This document shows, in pieces, positions 1 to 11,714 of a stretch of 64,000 nucleotides of DNA. Under the pieces are notes generated by a model. That model was given only the letters and a program-made list of their open reading frames with translations, made no database searches and was not told the DNA's origin. The translations under genes and the position numbers were made by a program. Position 1 is the first letter of the stretch. Every line of letters starts with the position of its first letter. Source of the DNA: Pleodorina starrii (lineage: Eukaryota > Chlorophyta > Chlorophyceae > Chlamydomonadales > Volvocaceae); the NCBI GenBank assembly GCA_030267565.1, contig BRXU01000031.1:868001-932000 (forward strand). Reading direction: 5' to 3'.

Positions 1-221
1 CTCATCGGGAAGGGGACTCGGGCGCTTGCGGGGCGCTTTGTCCCGTTTCATGGCTGGGTGCGCACGCACACGCACACGCCGTTATATGATAGCGCAGAAG
101 TGATCCACACGCTTCCTGGAGCTTGTTGGAAGCACATCCGATACCAGTGCTGCCACGGCGCTTCTGGCGCGGCAAACCTCCTCTCCCGCCCTGCCTCCCC
201 TCTTTCGGCCTCCTTCCGCAG

Positions 222-2116
222 CTGTGTTTTTTACGCGCTGGGCACAGTGCGACTGGGCGTCCACAGCGGCCGCTTCGCCCCCCTGGATCTGGCGTCCGCG
301 AGTGCGCTGGTGTACGCGGCGCTGTCGGTGGTATGGCTGCTGGCTGAGGTGCTAGGTGGGTGGGTGGGTGGGTGGCAGGCGGTTGGGTGAGGTGGGTGAG
401 AGTGCTAGGTGGATGGCTGGCTGTCTCCTTGCCTGGGCGGGTGGGTGAGGTGCTGGGTGGGTGGGAGGCAGGTGGGCCGAGGGGCACGCGGGGTGCACGG
501 AGCCGGACGGACAGCTGGCGCGCAGCCGACTCGCAGCCTCGGCCCATGGGCCCAGCCTCGACCCATGGGCCCAGCCTCGACCCATGGGCCCAGCTTCGAC
601 CCATGGGCCCAGCCTCGACCCATGGGCCCAGCCTCGACCCATGGGCCCAGCCTCGACCCATGGGCCCAGCCTCGACCCATGGGCCCAGCCTCGACCCATG
701 GGCCCAGCCTCGACCCATGGGCCCTGCCTTGACCCATGGGCCCAGGCTCGACCCGTGGGCCCAGCCTCGACCCATGGGCCCGGCCTCGACCCATGGGCCC
801 AGCCTCGACCCATGGGCCCGGCCTCGTCCCATGGGCCCGGCCTCGACCCATGGTCCAGCCTCGACCCATGGGCCCAGCCTCGACCCATGGGCCCAGCCTC
901 GACCCGTGGGCCCAGCCTCGACCCGTGGGCCCAGCCTCGACCCATGGGCCCAGCCTCGACCCATGGGCCCAGCCTCGACCAATGGGCCCAGCCTCGACCC
1001 ATGGGCCCAGCCTCGACCCGTGGGCCCAGCCTCAACCAATGGGCCCAGCCTCGACCCATGGGCCCAGCCGAAGAGGCCGCAGGCTGCCGATGAGATGTGC
1101 CGCCCCGCCCCGCTTCCCTCCTGGCTGCGTTTACGCTCTGACAGGCACGCCCTCAGGCGGCAGTTCGACCTACGCGGTGGCTGCTGGGCTGCTGAGGGAC
1201 AATGCGGCGCTGGCGATGGTGCTGTGGGTGGGCTTCGGACCGGGGGCCCTATCTAGCTACCTGCAGGTCAGACCCGGCGGACGCCCCGCCCCGCATCTCG
1301 CCCCGCATCTTGCCCCGTATCTGGAGTTCGTTCGTTTGTTCGTTCGTGAGTGGGTGGGTGGGTGGGTGGGTGGGCGGGTGCATTGGGCTGCTCCCTGACG
1401 GGCCCTCCCTGCTCGTCCTCCTGTCTCCGTTGCGTCCGCAGGTGCTGGGGCAGCGAATCGTCCCCGCGGCGCAGGCGCAGGTGCGGATTGCGGTGGCGTG
1501 TCGGCGGGCGGGCGGCCGGGCGGGCAGGCGGTGCGCTTCCCCTTGCTCCCCTGCGTGATAGCTGCTTCGGCAGCTCGTGGCGCCGATTAAACCCAACGCT
1601 GATGTGTCCGCACCGTAACTGATGCCCCGGCTGCCATTCCGAGTGCGGTGTCCCGCCTACGGCCTACCTCCAATGCCGACGATACTTTGTGTGCCGTACT
1701 CTGCTGCCGTACCGTGCCCCTCCGTGAGTGTGGAGCCCTCTTGCCGTGCCCCCATCCGGTCCCCCGCCGCTCCCCCCATGCAACCTGTCGGCCCTGCTGT
1801 CGTACAGATGCTGTACAGCAGCTCGCCCTTCTGGTCGGCGCTCATCGCGCAGATACTGCTGCGCGGGCGCGACGGCGTCATGGGGCCCATGGCCTGGTTG
1901 GGCGGCAGCGTCATGCTGTCCGCCTCCCTCTTGGCCTCCTTGTTAGATTCCAAGAAGACGAGGGGGAGCACCGGCAGCGGCGTTGTGGGCGTGGGCAGGG
2001 CGGGACCCGCGACGGCGGTGGCGGCAGCAGCGGCCGCAGCAGCGGTCACGGCTGGGCAAGGCGTGTTGGGAGGGGACGAAGAGGGACGTTTCCGGGAGGC
2101 GGATCGGGATTTGTAG
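222..2116 (+). CDS. EamA/DMT-family membrane transporter, 3' part
   Basis: Only the 3' end is in the window. Exons read 222-355, 1145-1266, 1442-1480 and 1808-2116; all joins are phase-consistent, and the first exon is entered in phase 2, so more exons lie upstream. The protein has hydrophobic helices (LVYAALSVVWLLAE; LAMVLWVGFGPGALSSYLQ), then LGQRIVPAAQAQ followed by MLYSSSPFWSALIAQILLRG and GPMAWLGGSVMLSASLL. The pattern 'GQ-(x)-A-AQ-(x)-SSPFW-A-L-A' followed by a last glycine-rich helix is typical of the second EamA repeat of drug/metabolite transporters, which includes plant and algal plastid or endomembrane exporters. The C-terminal tail after SLLDSKK is Gly/Ala-rich and hydrophilic. 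The substrate cannot be inferred. The first intron seen holds a 19-bp satellite. Family call is fairly firm; the exact subfamily is not. Confidence 0.72.
541..1069. repeat. 19-bp tandem satellite in a transporter intron
   Basis: About 28 near-identical copies of the unit AGCCTCGACCCATGGGCCC fill most of the 356-1144 intron. Variants are mostly single substitutions (ATG to GTG, GAC to GTC, CAG to CGG), plus one shortened copy near 853. Because the array is open in several frames on both strands, it produces long spurious Pro/Gly/Trp-rich reading frames that should not be annotated as proteins. Confidence 0.97.
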
Positions 2117-2625
2117 TGCTAGTGCGAGTAGCGGCGGCGGTGGTGGTGGTGGTGGCGGGACATTGCGACGTTGGCGATGGTGCTGTGGGTGGGCTTCGGA
2201 TCGGGGACCGGTGGTGGCGGCGTGGCGGCGAGCGAGCGTTGTGAGCGGGGGAGGGTTGCGCGGGTGCGTGACACACGCAGGTGATGTGTGGACTGTTGCA
2301 AACATGGCTATCGGACTTCTGGATGGTTTGGCTCGGCTCGGCTCGGTTCGTTACATGCGTCGTCCAGTAGGAGCAAAGAAAAAATAAAGGGAATTTCTAA
2401 GGTTGGACCACAGGTTGTCCACCAGGCCGGCTCCGAATTTTGCACCCCCGGGCCGGACCGGATCTGGCAGTGGTTGCGGCGTTTACTTCGTCCAATGACT
2501 CCCTCCAACGCTCTCTCTCACTCACTCACACATACGCACACACATACACACACATACACAAAAGCGGCTTTTAACACGCGCCCTTCCCCTTCCGTTTATA
2601 CACCTCGGCTCAGAATCTGCGTGCC

Positions 2626-2630
2626 TGTAA
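2626..2630 (+). promoter_or_regulatory. Candidate TGTAA polyadenylation signal
   Basis: TGTAA is the usual volvocine poly(A) signal. This copy lies about 510 nt after the transporter stop codon on the same strand. A 5-base motif is weak evidence on its own. Confidence 0.3.
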
Positions 2631-3284
2631 TCTGCGAAGAGTGCGCCAATTGCGACATGTCTGCCTACTTATCTGCGCACACAAACCCCATTGACAATGG
2701 GCCATTGTTAACGCGGGAAGCCAAGATGTACGGCAAAACGAACGTGCCGTCACTCGCCTCGTCACGCGTGTACCGTCGTAAATCTCCTAACGACAAATTT
2801 GCTTGGCGAAGATATGCACTGATATGCAACGATTCGCCAATGCCCACACAATTGCTCCTCCTCCTCTTCCTCCCTGACGTACTGCAGCTAATGCGCACAC
2901 AGTGTACGATGTTGTACGGGAATCTCAAGACTCGTACACGCAGTGCCAGAAAATGATAAAAAGAGCCAGCCTGGCATTGCGCCGTGTCGACAAACCGTCG
3001 GATGCGCAATGGGGGCTTCTTTAACAGCGATCTTGCAAGCATGATGGTGCCGTACATGGTGCCGTACATGGCCATAAATAACACACGATACACGATAGCC
3101 TGCTCTGCCCTTCACGACTCGGCTTGGGTTCTGAGACCTGCCATTCCATGAAGCCTTTGCAGTATCACGCAACGCCAACATGCCCCCCTGTACGATATGC
3201 CAACTGCCGCTGAGCCGTGACATGGCTCCTGCAATGGCGCCATCGGACGTCTGTTACCACCTGCCAACTGCCGCAACCGCTGCC

Positions 3285-3289
3285 TTACA
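3285..3289 (-). promoter_or_regulatory. Candidate TGTAA polyadenylation signal
   Basis: TTACA on the + strand reads TGTAA on the minus strand, about 235 nt beyond the stop of the DUF506 gene, a normal 3' UTR length for this lineage. Confidence 0.3.
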
Positions 3290-3523
3290 ACCGCCACTCC
3301 ACTCCCAACAATCCGCACTCGCCAAAAAATGCATATGTACAGTACTCGTGCGCGCCGCCGCCGCGGCGGCCCACCTCACTCCCAGACGCCTATGCTTCAG
3401 CTCCTCCCTGCCTCGAGGTGCGAGCATGGCTTCCTTCCCCCAATGGATGAATTAGGCAAACACACATAGACACAACACACTCACATAAAGCAAACACACA
3501 CACACGCACAAAGCGTGTAACCT

Positions 3524-5791
3524 CTACACGGCGCGGGCTGGCCCGGGCAAATCGAAGCCGTACACGACCACCGCAGGCACCTGAGCCTTGCCAGACGGCG
3601 CCGGGGCGGCCGGACGCTCGTGCACGTAACCACAGCAGCCGAAAACGCGCTGACCGTCGCCGAGCCGTCGAGATTGCAGCCCCCCCGACTGCGCAGCCGC
3701 CGCCGCCGCCGCTGCCTCCGGCACCACAGGCGCGCACGCGGGTGCGCAGGGCCCGCACGCCGACCCTGAGGCTGGCGCAAGCCCTGGTGGCGGCGAAGTT
3801 GCGCCGGTCGTGGCCTCCGCCGCGGCTTTCTGCGGGCAGGCTGGCGCCTCCGCCGCGTCAGCACTGGCGCTGGCGCTGCGAATCGCCGAGAACGAAACCC
3901 CGCCCACATCCCTACCCGCGGCCTGCCCGGGTCCGTTATCCGTACCGCTCAGAGTCATCTCGGTGCCGGGTCGCGGCTGCGGCTCCGGCTCAAGGGGCAG
4001 CTCGTGGTGGTTCCGCTCGTCCCACCGAGACAGTACGGCAGTCCGCCTCCTCCAGGGAGGGACGTCCAGGCCCTGGCTCCTGCAGGAGGCACAAGGGAAT
4101 GCAGAAGTGAGGAGACAATAAGAGTGATGTTAGCCACTGGGTGCCGTACAGCTGTGCGCCGCCATTGGGATGCGAGCGAGCGTTACAATGAGGGACCACT
4201 ACCACTAGGGTCCTGCGCTGGCGCATTCTGAGTCAACTCGAAACCTCAGCCATTAGTACACAACCGACCAGTTCAAAGCGCACCCTACCGGTACCTGAAG
4301 TTGATTGCCATCGCGTCACACATGCGCTCGGCCAGGTCCAGCAGCGCAGCCCGGGGTCCGACCCACACCTGGATGACATGCAGGGGCGGCATGCGGTCAA
4401 GGGGCGAGATGAAGGGGCGCGTCAACGGCCGAATGCTGCAGCGGATCATATGCCCAGAGGCGGCCCGGAATGCCGCCGCTCTCGAGCGTCCTTGCCGCCG
4501 CTCACCGAAACCAACGTACGACACCTTTGAAGTCCCGAACCCATTATCGACCGCCTCACCTGCGGAAGCCCCTCCACAATGTCCGCGTACTCGGGAGTGG
4601 AAGGCGCCACTCGGAACAGCTCCCGAAGACACGGCTCCACAACCAGAACCAGCGGAGGCGGCGGCGGCGGCGACGACGGCGACGGCGGCGGCGGGGCGGC
4701 CCCACTGTCGGCGGGTGGCTCCGAAACAACACCCATCGCCGTCTTCTGCTTGTGTTGCTGCTGCTGCTGCTGCTCGCGCGGCTGCTGCCGCAGGCCGCCG
4801 CCCCCGCCATCCTCGTCTTCCGCTCCCCATGTTGGCGGGCAGCGGACGACAGCATACGGCTGGCGGCTGCAGAAGAAGCAGCGCTTGCCGCCGCCCGTGG
4901 CGCACTGCCCGCCGCCGCCCGTGCTCTGGCGGCCGCAGCCGAAGCCGGGCAGCGGCACGGGCAGCAGCAGCCGCGCGTCCAGGTCCTGCAGCCTCAGTGC
5001 GAGGCAGAGCTCCTTGAGGGGCAGCGGGGAGGAAGAGTGGGAGCTCCACGACTGACCTGACACGGACGCGGGCACGTGTTCGTACGGCAGCAGCATCATC
5101 AGGTGCTGCGCCTGCTGCGACTTGAGCAGCTGCTGCCTGACCTGGAAAGTGGGGGGAGGGAGGAGAAGGGAGTTCGCAAGCGGCGGACGAAAAGGTACTG
5201 CGTTGGGCGTTATGCATGTTGACGCATTCAGGCGCCACCAAGTGTGGAGTTCTGTGAGGCGATGCTGGGAAAGGTGCAGGCAGGAGGCAGCCGCCGTGGA
5301 TGCTATACTGCCGCCGGCGTTTTTCCAAGCAGTCCTGCACTACCGTTCCGGGCTTGCCAAACAAACAATATACCTCCGCGCATCTCAAGGATGACCTCAA
5401 TTTATTGTAGGGAAATTCGCCGAGGTTTGTGGCAACTTGATATCTGTTGTGCCCATGCACCTTTGTGAACAAGCGCGCCCGCCGCTCACCGTGCGCTGAA
5501 ACCTTGTCTCCTCGACGCCCTGCCAAGCTGCCTCGCACAATCCACCGCGCGACAGTTGTGCGCACAGCTGTAGTTCTTTCGATGGCTGAACCTGCCGGTG
5601 TGCACATACAAAGTTGGGAGCACATGCCTCGTCGGACGGAGGATGCACCAACATGCCACAGTCCGGCCGTGTAACAAGCAGAGGGCTTGGCGCACCTTAA
5701 CACCATGCTCAAGGATGCCGCAGATGCTCTCACTTGAGAAGGACTGGGAGTCAAGCGCAAACACCAACTCGGAACCAGCGAGGACAGCCAT
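3524..5791 (-). CDS. DUF506 / PDDEXK-like family protein
   Basis: Four exons (5696-5791, 4560-5141, 4295-4368, 3524-4079) join in phase to 435 codons plus stop. The recognisable part is the C-terminal end of the plant DUF506 (PDDEXK-like) domain: a segment VVEPCLRELFRVAPSTPEY, then LPQVWVGPRAALLDLAERMCDAM (about residues 224-246), then GLDVPPWRRRTAVLSRW (about 254-270). Plant members show the same order: acidic/Phe-Arg segment, LPxVFVG, then PPWR followed by Lys/Arg-Trp. The N-terminal half is poorly conserved, with Gln, Pro and Gly runs and a Cys pair (CFFC) near residue 100, so the nuclease-like fold is inferred only from the C-terminal part. The last 130 residues are Ala-rich and low complexity. 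The start at MAVLAG has a good ACAACC-ATGG context; an in-frame ATG 54 nt upstream is the alternative. The biochemical function of the family is unknown. Confidence 0.75.
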
Positions 5792-5845
5792 GGTTGTCGT
5801 CGGCTCAAAGACGACGCGTTGTTTAAGTGGTTGTGGGCGGGGCAT

Positions 5846-7668
5846 GTGACATGGAATGAATTTCTAGTTGACTTCAGAGCTTATACCAATTGCCAGCGCT
5901 AAGCGCGTGACGTCAACCTAGTCGCGTGCGTGTGGCCTGCGTGCGGCACTCGATCGCCCACGCCGAACTTTCTTTCGTAAACTTGAAACTGGAGTTGAAC
6001 GTCGGCAAGGCCACAAAATACGCGTCCATCAACCGAATTATGCGTTCGCATAGTAGTTTCCGTGCCGCATGTACCAACCGAATTCATACCAACGACTGCC
6101 GTAACATACACTTCTAGAAAATCCTGAGACCCTGCACAAGGCGTTGCAGATGCGCCACAAAGCCAAATAAGAATTTTATGTGCATGATGTGCGTGCGAAT
6201 GAGTTCGTGCAGTGCGCGCGAACCCGCCGGATCAGGCTTCGGTCACCTTTTGTTTCGTAGAGACCCCTCCAAAAACTACAATATGACTACACAGTGGGAG
6301 TGCCGGCCTTTATAAGCGCTGTCCAAACTGAGGGAAATGAACAGATTTTGCGGCCGACCGCGAATTGCCGGCTACTTAACTTTCACTGAGGCGCACGGAA
6401 CCCATGAAGGAAGTGCTCTCTTCCTTGTCTGAGGTATCGGCCACAACAATCTTAATCGCTAGCTCCGTGTTTACACGGCTGAATTTCTTACTCGGCCTTA
6501 TCAGGCCTTCCGAATCAGCAGGCGTCATGTCGAGCTTTTCGAGTCGATACAACAGGCACGTGCCCGGCCTTACTGCATCATTCAGAGCGGTCGTTTGTCC
6601 GTCATGGCAAATACATCGACGGACGGCTGACACGTTGACATCGTGGCTGTTGCAGCTGCCTTAGCGCCTGAGCCGGCAACCCTCAGCAGATTAATTCGCA
6701 CATTCATAGACGACTCAAGAAGACGATCAGGAGCGAGCGATGTTTGCGCGATAATCAGGGAAACCGTGTGTGGACAAGGGTGGAAACACTTGAAACCAAT
6801 GCGGGCTTGCCGCGTTACGGGCGGGCAACTAAAACCCCCTTATTCGAGAAATGCGCTACGAGAACGATATGTCATACAACACGCGCTTCGCACACACGCG
6901 GGCATGCACCTTGGAACCAGCACGCAACCAATGCCACGCGTGCACGGCCCCTTGTCGTCCGCAACTCAAGTGATTCACATACACATAGCATACTCGCATT
7001 TTGACAGCGCCCCGACAACGGCAACTCGTAAGGAACCCTTTGCATCGAGGTCTTCAAGCCAGTGCCCGACAAAGTGAAGTGCTGGGGCGCCACGAGCCGT
7101 TCATCAGTTGACCTCAGCAGGCCATACGAACACAGGTCAAACAACTCGAGGAGCCTTTGTCGCCAACATTTCCTCCGCAAACGTTGCAACAGCACCCCAC
7201 ACATGCGTAGAATGCTATCTATTTACCACATATATATTTACCACATAACTGGGAGTGCATGTGGGGGGCTCAGTACGAGCCCTACCCCTAGGTTAACCCC
7301 TGAGTACCCCTTAGATCGCCATCATAATCAATGTCATGAGAACGGTTGAGGAAAAATGAAAGGGATGTTCCGGGCGCCAATAAATACACCTACACAACTC
7401 CCGACTGATGGACAAGTGGTCTTTTGCGAATTCGAAACCTGATGCTGCTGCGGTACGATGCTGCTGCGGTACGATGCGAAACCTGATGCTGCTGCGGTAC
7501 GATCCCGTACAAGGTAAAACCCAAACCGGCGCTTCGTTCTGCCATCGCTCTCAGCGAGCCGCGAGAGAGACCAGAGCACCCTCAGTCTCGCTGACGTTCC
7601 CTGCGCTGATTGCATGCCGAGGGGGAGGGGGGAGTAGGTTGGGGGGGGGGGCTTTCCTGCTGCAGGCC
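5846..7668. other. Lower-GC intergenic island, no gene seen
   Basis: This region separates two minus-strand genes and is visibly AT-richer than both. It includes the 5' flank of the DUF506 gene and the 3' flank of the metalloproteinase. Open frames of 70-140 codons (for example minus 6376-6633) show no domain or splice context. A tandem repeat built on CTGCTGCGGTACGATG lies at about 7441-7503. Confidence 0.5.
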
Positions 7669-10600
7669 TCAGCCAAAGTACATCCGGGCCATGAGCGCAA
7701 CGAACTGCTGCAGCCGCAGCGCCCCCGCCCCAGCCACATCCGCCTCCGAAAACAGGGCCTCCGCCTCCGAGCGCTGCGAGCAGCGGTGCAGGGCCGGGAG
7801 AGGCGCGGTGCAGGACCAGGAGAGGCGCGGTGCAAGGGCGGAATGCTTAGAGGCTGGAAGCAAGGAAAGGCGGCAGGACTGGATGCTCTGGATAGTCACA
7901 TACACACCGGTTCAGCATTCCGCCACGGGTCCCCGGCGGCCGTCTACCGTACATACGACGGCAAGCCTCGAGTTGTAGCCGCACCAAACCGGCAGCGTCC
8001 CTCCGCCCCTTGTGCTGCCCCACATCCCACGCCAACGCTCGCACCTCCAGGCTGTTGGCCCCACTGCCGCACATGGCCCTCAGGAACTCCTCCCGGCTCA
8101 GCAGCCCGTCCCCATTTAGGTCCAGCACCCTGGAGCGGCAGGAGTCGCAGGGCGGGGCCGGTTCAGGATTCAGCGCTGGTGCGGTCGACGACGCGCCCCA
8201 GGAGGACGCACGGGACGAGGTAGAGGGCCGGTCGGATCGCTTCCGGCGCTGGTTGCCGACCTCAACTGGGCCTTACTCGAGCGATGGCATCAACCCGACG
8301 CCATGGGGTTTGCTAGCGTGTCTAGAGGCAACCCGTGTCAAGGGGCCTCCGCGCAGCAACACACCGTCTCGGTGCGACAGATACGAGGGGCAGCAACGAG
8401 GGGCAGCAGCCGGTGCCCGGAGCCAACCACCTTGGCTCCTTTGCCAGGGCCTCGCCCGTCGCTGGGCGCACCTACCTGAACAGTTCAGCCATGGGTCCGT
8501 CCAGGGGGTAGATGTTGGCCGCCCGGCCCCGATCCCCCTCCGTGAGCCGCAGCCGGTCGGGCGCATAGAAGGGACTCATCACATCGCCGGGATTGTTGCT
8601 GTGGGTCAGACCCAGCGCGTGGCCTGAGGGGGCCACGGGAGGGGGCCGGGGGCGGGGGCGGGGGGGGTAATTTATCTAATGCGGTTCGCAGCGATGGAGG
8701 GCGGGAGAAGGGAGGGGAAGGGAGGGGAAGGGAGGGGAAGGGAGGGGAAGGGGACGGGAAGGGGAGAGCAGTGTAGAGGTGTAGGCCAGGAGGGAGAGGG
8801 TCACAGACGAGGCGGTGCCGGCAGCGCAGCGGCGCGGAGGGCAGCCAGTGACCCAGTGTGCCAGTCGTCGTCGCTGGCCCGCCTTTGGGGGAGCGCGGCG
8901 TCGATGGTGGCATGGCAACGAAGCACGCCACTGGGGCGGAGGGCATAGCACCGCGCCTGAGGCCTGGCAGCCGCTTACATACCCACCCACGCACGCACGC
9001 ACGCACTCACCGATCTCGTGCAGGACTACGGGTTGCAGATAGAAGGCCCCCGCTGTTGGCCGAGCGGGCTGCAGCAGCCAGTGCTCCGCCGCGTCGAGGG
9101 TGATGGCGCCGGGCAGGGTGTAGGCCAACGCCCCCCCGGGGCCGTCGAATCGGAACATGTTATCGCGGCTGCGGTTGCCCCAGCTGATGGTCAGGTTGGC
9201 CTCCTCGGGGCTGGTCACCTGAGGGGGAGGGGGTTGGGACGCGGAGTGGGTAACGAGAGCGTAGCCGGCGAGGCGGACGCGGGTATGCGGCATGGCTGTA
9301 GTGCCCCCCCCTTCCACACACACACACACACACACGCACACCCGCTCACACACCCGCTCACACACACGCCCCACCTCGACGAAGGACAGCGGCACAGCGG
9401 TGGACCACTGCAGCATCGCCGCCGCCACCTCGTCTCGCACCGCCTCCAGGTCCAGATAGCCGGGGCAGCCGCCAGCCCACCAGCGCACCACACAGCCGGC
9501 TGCGAACGTCGCTCGGTCGTCCGTGTCGACCTGAAGTTCAGCGAGGGCGCGAGTGTGGCGCAGGTGCGGCGCGTATTGCTGTAGGCCTTCCAACCACCAG
9601 TCCTCCAGCATGCCAGCTGGGGTGCGGTGGAGGTGGCATCTGGACTGAAGCGGGGCCGAAAGCGGGACCCAGCGGCCGCACATGACATGACACCCCATGG
9701 TCTGGCCTCAACTGCAATGTGTGCGAATGTTCGAAAGCAGACGCACAAGCGCTGCCAACTGCCAAACCTCTGGGAGGCCTTGCCTTGCTTTGGGGCCCTG
9801 TACAGCAAATGCAGCGCCGCAGTGCTGTCTGTGAAGTGCATATGTGTGTGTGTTTGTTACATGGTTGGGGGTGCGTGCCTCTCTCATGAACAACAAAAAA
9901 CCCATACGAGCCGAGGGCCCAAGGGCAGAAGTGCATATATGAACCCTTGCAGCGGCACCCGCAGTGGCAGGTCCCCAGCCCCCCACGCATTCTGGGTCAT
10001 TCCGGGTCCACTCGCTAACGTTTCTTGTTACCTCTTTACCCCCCTCCCCCCAGCAGCAGCTCACTTCGTCCTCCTTGTCGTCCATTCGCGCCATCATCAT
10101 AAGCGAGCGAGTGGCCGGACCCGCGATGCCGTCAACCTGCGGCCGGGGAGGGAAAGGCAGGTGGGGGTAGGTGGGGGTGGTGACCACCCGCGGGTCTGAT
10201 GGACATCTGGACGCTCCTGCCCCGCTCTGCCTCCACGAATCAGCTTTTGATGCTGTCCACGAAAGCCGCGCCATGTCGTGAGCAGAGTGCAGCCGGAGCC
10301 ACAATGCTTTCATATCATCACCGCGCTCTGGTCGGCCTGGTGAGCAGGGGCAGGGGCAGTTTGCAGCTCACCTCACCTCACCTCACCTCACCTCACCTCG
10401 AGGCCATAGAAGTGTTGGAAGCGCTTGACGGCGGCTTCCGTGGCGGGTCCGAAGAAGCCGTCCACCTGCCCGCCGTACCAGCCGTACTTTTGTAGGTAGT
10501 GCTGCAGCTGCACCACCTCGCCTTTGGAGGGAAGGTAGGAAGAGAGGGCCGGGGGAGCCCTGATTGAGAAGGTTGGAAGGTTCAGAAGATTGGAAGGATC

Positions 10601-11714
10601 AGAAGGTTGGAAGGATCTTGGATGAGAATCTGCTTCACAAACCTTTGAACCTTGACGTATGCATACATGCGGAGCACTGCCTACCTGCCTGCCTGCCTGC
10701 CTGCCTGCCTGGTGTTGAGCCGATTCAGCTGAAGTTAGCGGCAGAAACGCACTGGGGATTAATCGGCTCAAAGGCAGGCAGGCAGGCAGGGGCAGGCAGG
10801 CAGGGGCAGGCAGGCAGGGGCAGGCAGGCAGGGGCAGGCAGGCAGGGGCAGGCAGGCAGGGGCAGGCAGGCAGGCAGGGGCAGGCAGGCAGGGGCAGGCA
10901 GGCAGGGGCAGGCAGGCAGGGGCAGGCAGGCAGGCAGGCAGGGGCAGGCAGGCAGGCAGGGGCAGGCAGGCAGGGGCAGGCAGGCAGGGGCAGGCAGGCA
11001 GGGGCAGGGCAGGCAGGCAGGGGCAGGCAGGCAGGGGCAGGCAGGCAGGGGCAGGGCAGGCAGGCAGCACTCCGTGCTGTCTCCGCGCAGTCCTCCTAAG
11101 GGAGAATCAGGCCTTCGCAAACCCCAGCACCCTCCTCCAGCCCAGCATGCGGGATTCCACCGCCTCCACGCTGCGACTCACCCGCTTCCAGCCCCGAGGC
11201 CGGCACCCCCTCCCCCCGGGCAAGCATGAGCGACTTGTCCGCGAAGAAGGGCCCAACCAGCTGCACCATACAGGTAGTGTGTGTGTGCAGGGGGGAACCA
11301 GGTAAGATCCGGGCGCGGGAGGGAGCATAGATTTAGGGTTTTAGGGTTTTACGTACGGATGAGGAAGCCAGGTCGTGAAGGTGCGCGGCAGAGGGACCGG
11401 CGGGAGGGAGGGGGCGGGTCACGGTGAGTGTACACACATACATACACACACATGGTTGGGACCTCGCAGAGCAACAGCGGGCTCGGCGAAGTTCCAAAGC
11501 CGACGATGGGAACAGACCCGTTCGTTCCCAGGCCAACTTGTGGATGAGCCGCTGCCATCTCCCTCTCTGCCCCTCCCGCTCTCTCTCCCTCGCCGTCCCG
11601 CCTCCTGAGCCCTCCCTGCAGCCATCCACCTACCTTGGGCTCCGGTATGCCCACCTCGTCCCGGGTCACAACCACCTCCTCGTTCATGTCCACCGCCACC
11701 ACCACCAGACGAGC
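7669..11714 (-). CDS. Matrixin (M10A) metalloproteinase with PG-binding and EF-hand domains, 5' incomplete
   Basis: Nine phase-consistent exons: 11634-11714, 11182-11260, 10397-10521, 10065-10136, 9375-9644, 9011-9218, 8476-8623, 8045-8129, 7669-7773 (391 codons with stop). Order of domains in this partial protein: a short N-terminal segment; a PG_binding_1-type domain (about residues 52-108) with VDGFFGPAT..AVKRFQ and VDGIAGPAT; the catalytic domain with the zinc motif HEIGHALGLTH (276-286) and Met-turn DVMSP (292-296); then an EF-hand with loop DLNGDGLLSREE (331-342) and a second, degenerate EF-hand without most acidic ligands. The zinc motif is split by an intron after HEI-G, and the EF-hand helix is built across the 8130-8475 intron, which shows that the domains belong to one gene. 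No signal peptide or first exon was found upstream of 11714. Likely an extracellular or wall-acting protease; this is inference from family. Confidence 0.85.
8696..8768. repeat. GGAGGGGAAG tandem repeat in metalloproteinase intron
   Basis: Several copies of a 10-bp purine unit lie in the intron between the two halves of the zinc-binding motif (8624-9010). Confidence 0.85.
10773..11067. repeat. 14-bp CAGGCAGGCAGGGG minisatellite in metalloproteinase intron
   Basis: About 20 units, mostly 14 bp with 10- and 18-bp variants made by losing or gaining a CAGG step. It fills the intron 10522-11181; a CCTG run at 10681-10711 lies in the same intron in the opposite orientation. Confidence 0.95.
11329..11351. 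repeat. Short interstitial telomeric repeat
   Basis: TTTAGGGTTTTAGGGTTTTA, two to three units of the Chlamydomonas-type telomere repeat TTTTAGGG, inside the metalloproteinase intron 11261-11633. Confidence 0.7.

Larger units (their letters stand above)
2117..3523. other. Convergent intergenic region, no gene seen
   Basis: This lies between the transporter stop and the stop of the convergent DUF506 gene, so it should hold both 3' UTRs. It contains a partial copy of a transporter exon at 2157-2212 (reported separately), a CA-rich microsatellite at about 2519-2561, and a duplicated 'gtgccgtacatg' near 3048-3070. Open frames here have no recognisable domains and are interrupted within about 140 codons. 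Confidence 0.6.

Noticed and set aside
2..1256. Long frames on both strands (up to 345 codons) rich in Gly, Pro, Trp, His
   Set aside because: They are translations of the 19-bp satellite in a transporter intron; the repeat unit is open in several frames.
4285..5808. 507-codon minus-strand frame overlapping the DUF506 gene
   Set aside because: It runs through two introns and reads the DUF506 exon in the wrong frame. The phase-consistent spliced model carries the family motifs instead.
10768..11120. Regular repeat array considered as CRISPR or as a Leu/Pro/Cys-rich protein
   Set aside because: There are no unique spacers; it is a pure 14-bp minisatellite inside an intron of a eukaryotic gene.
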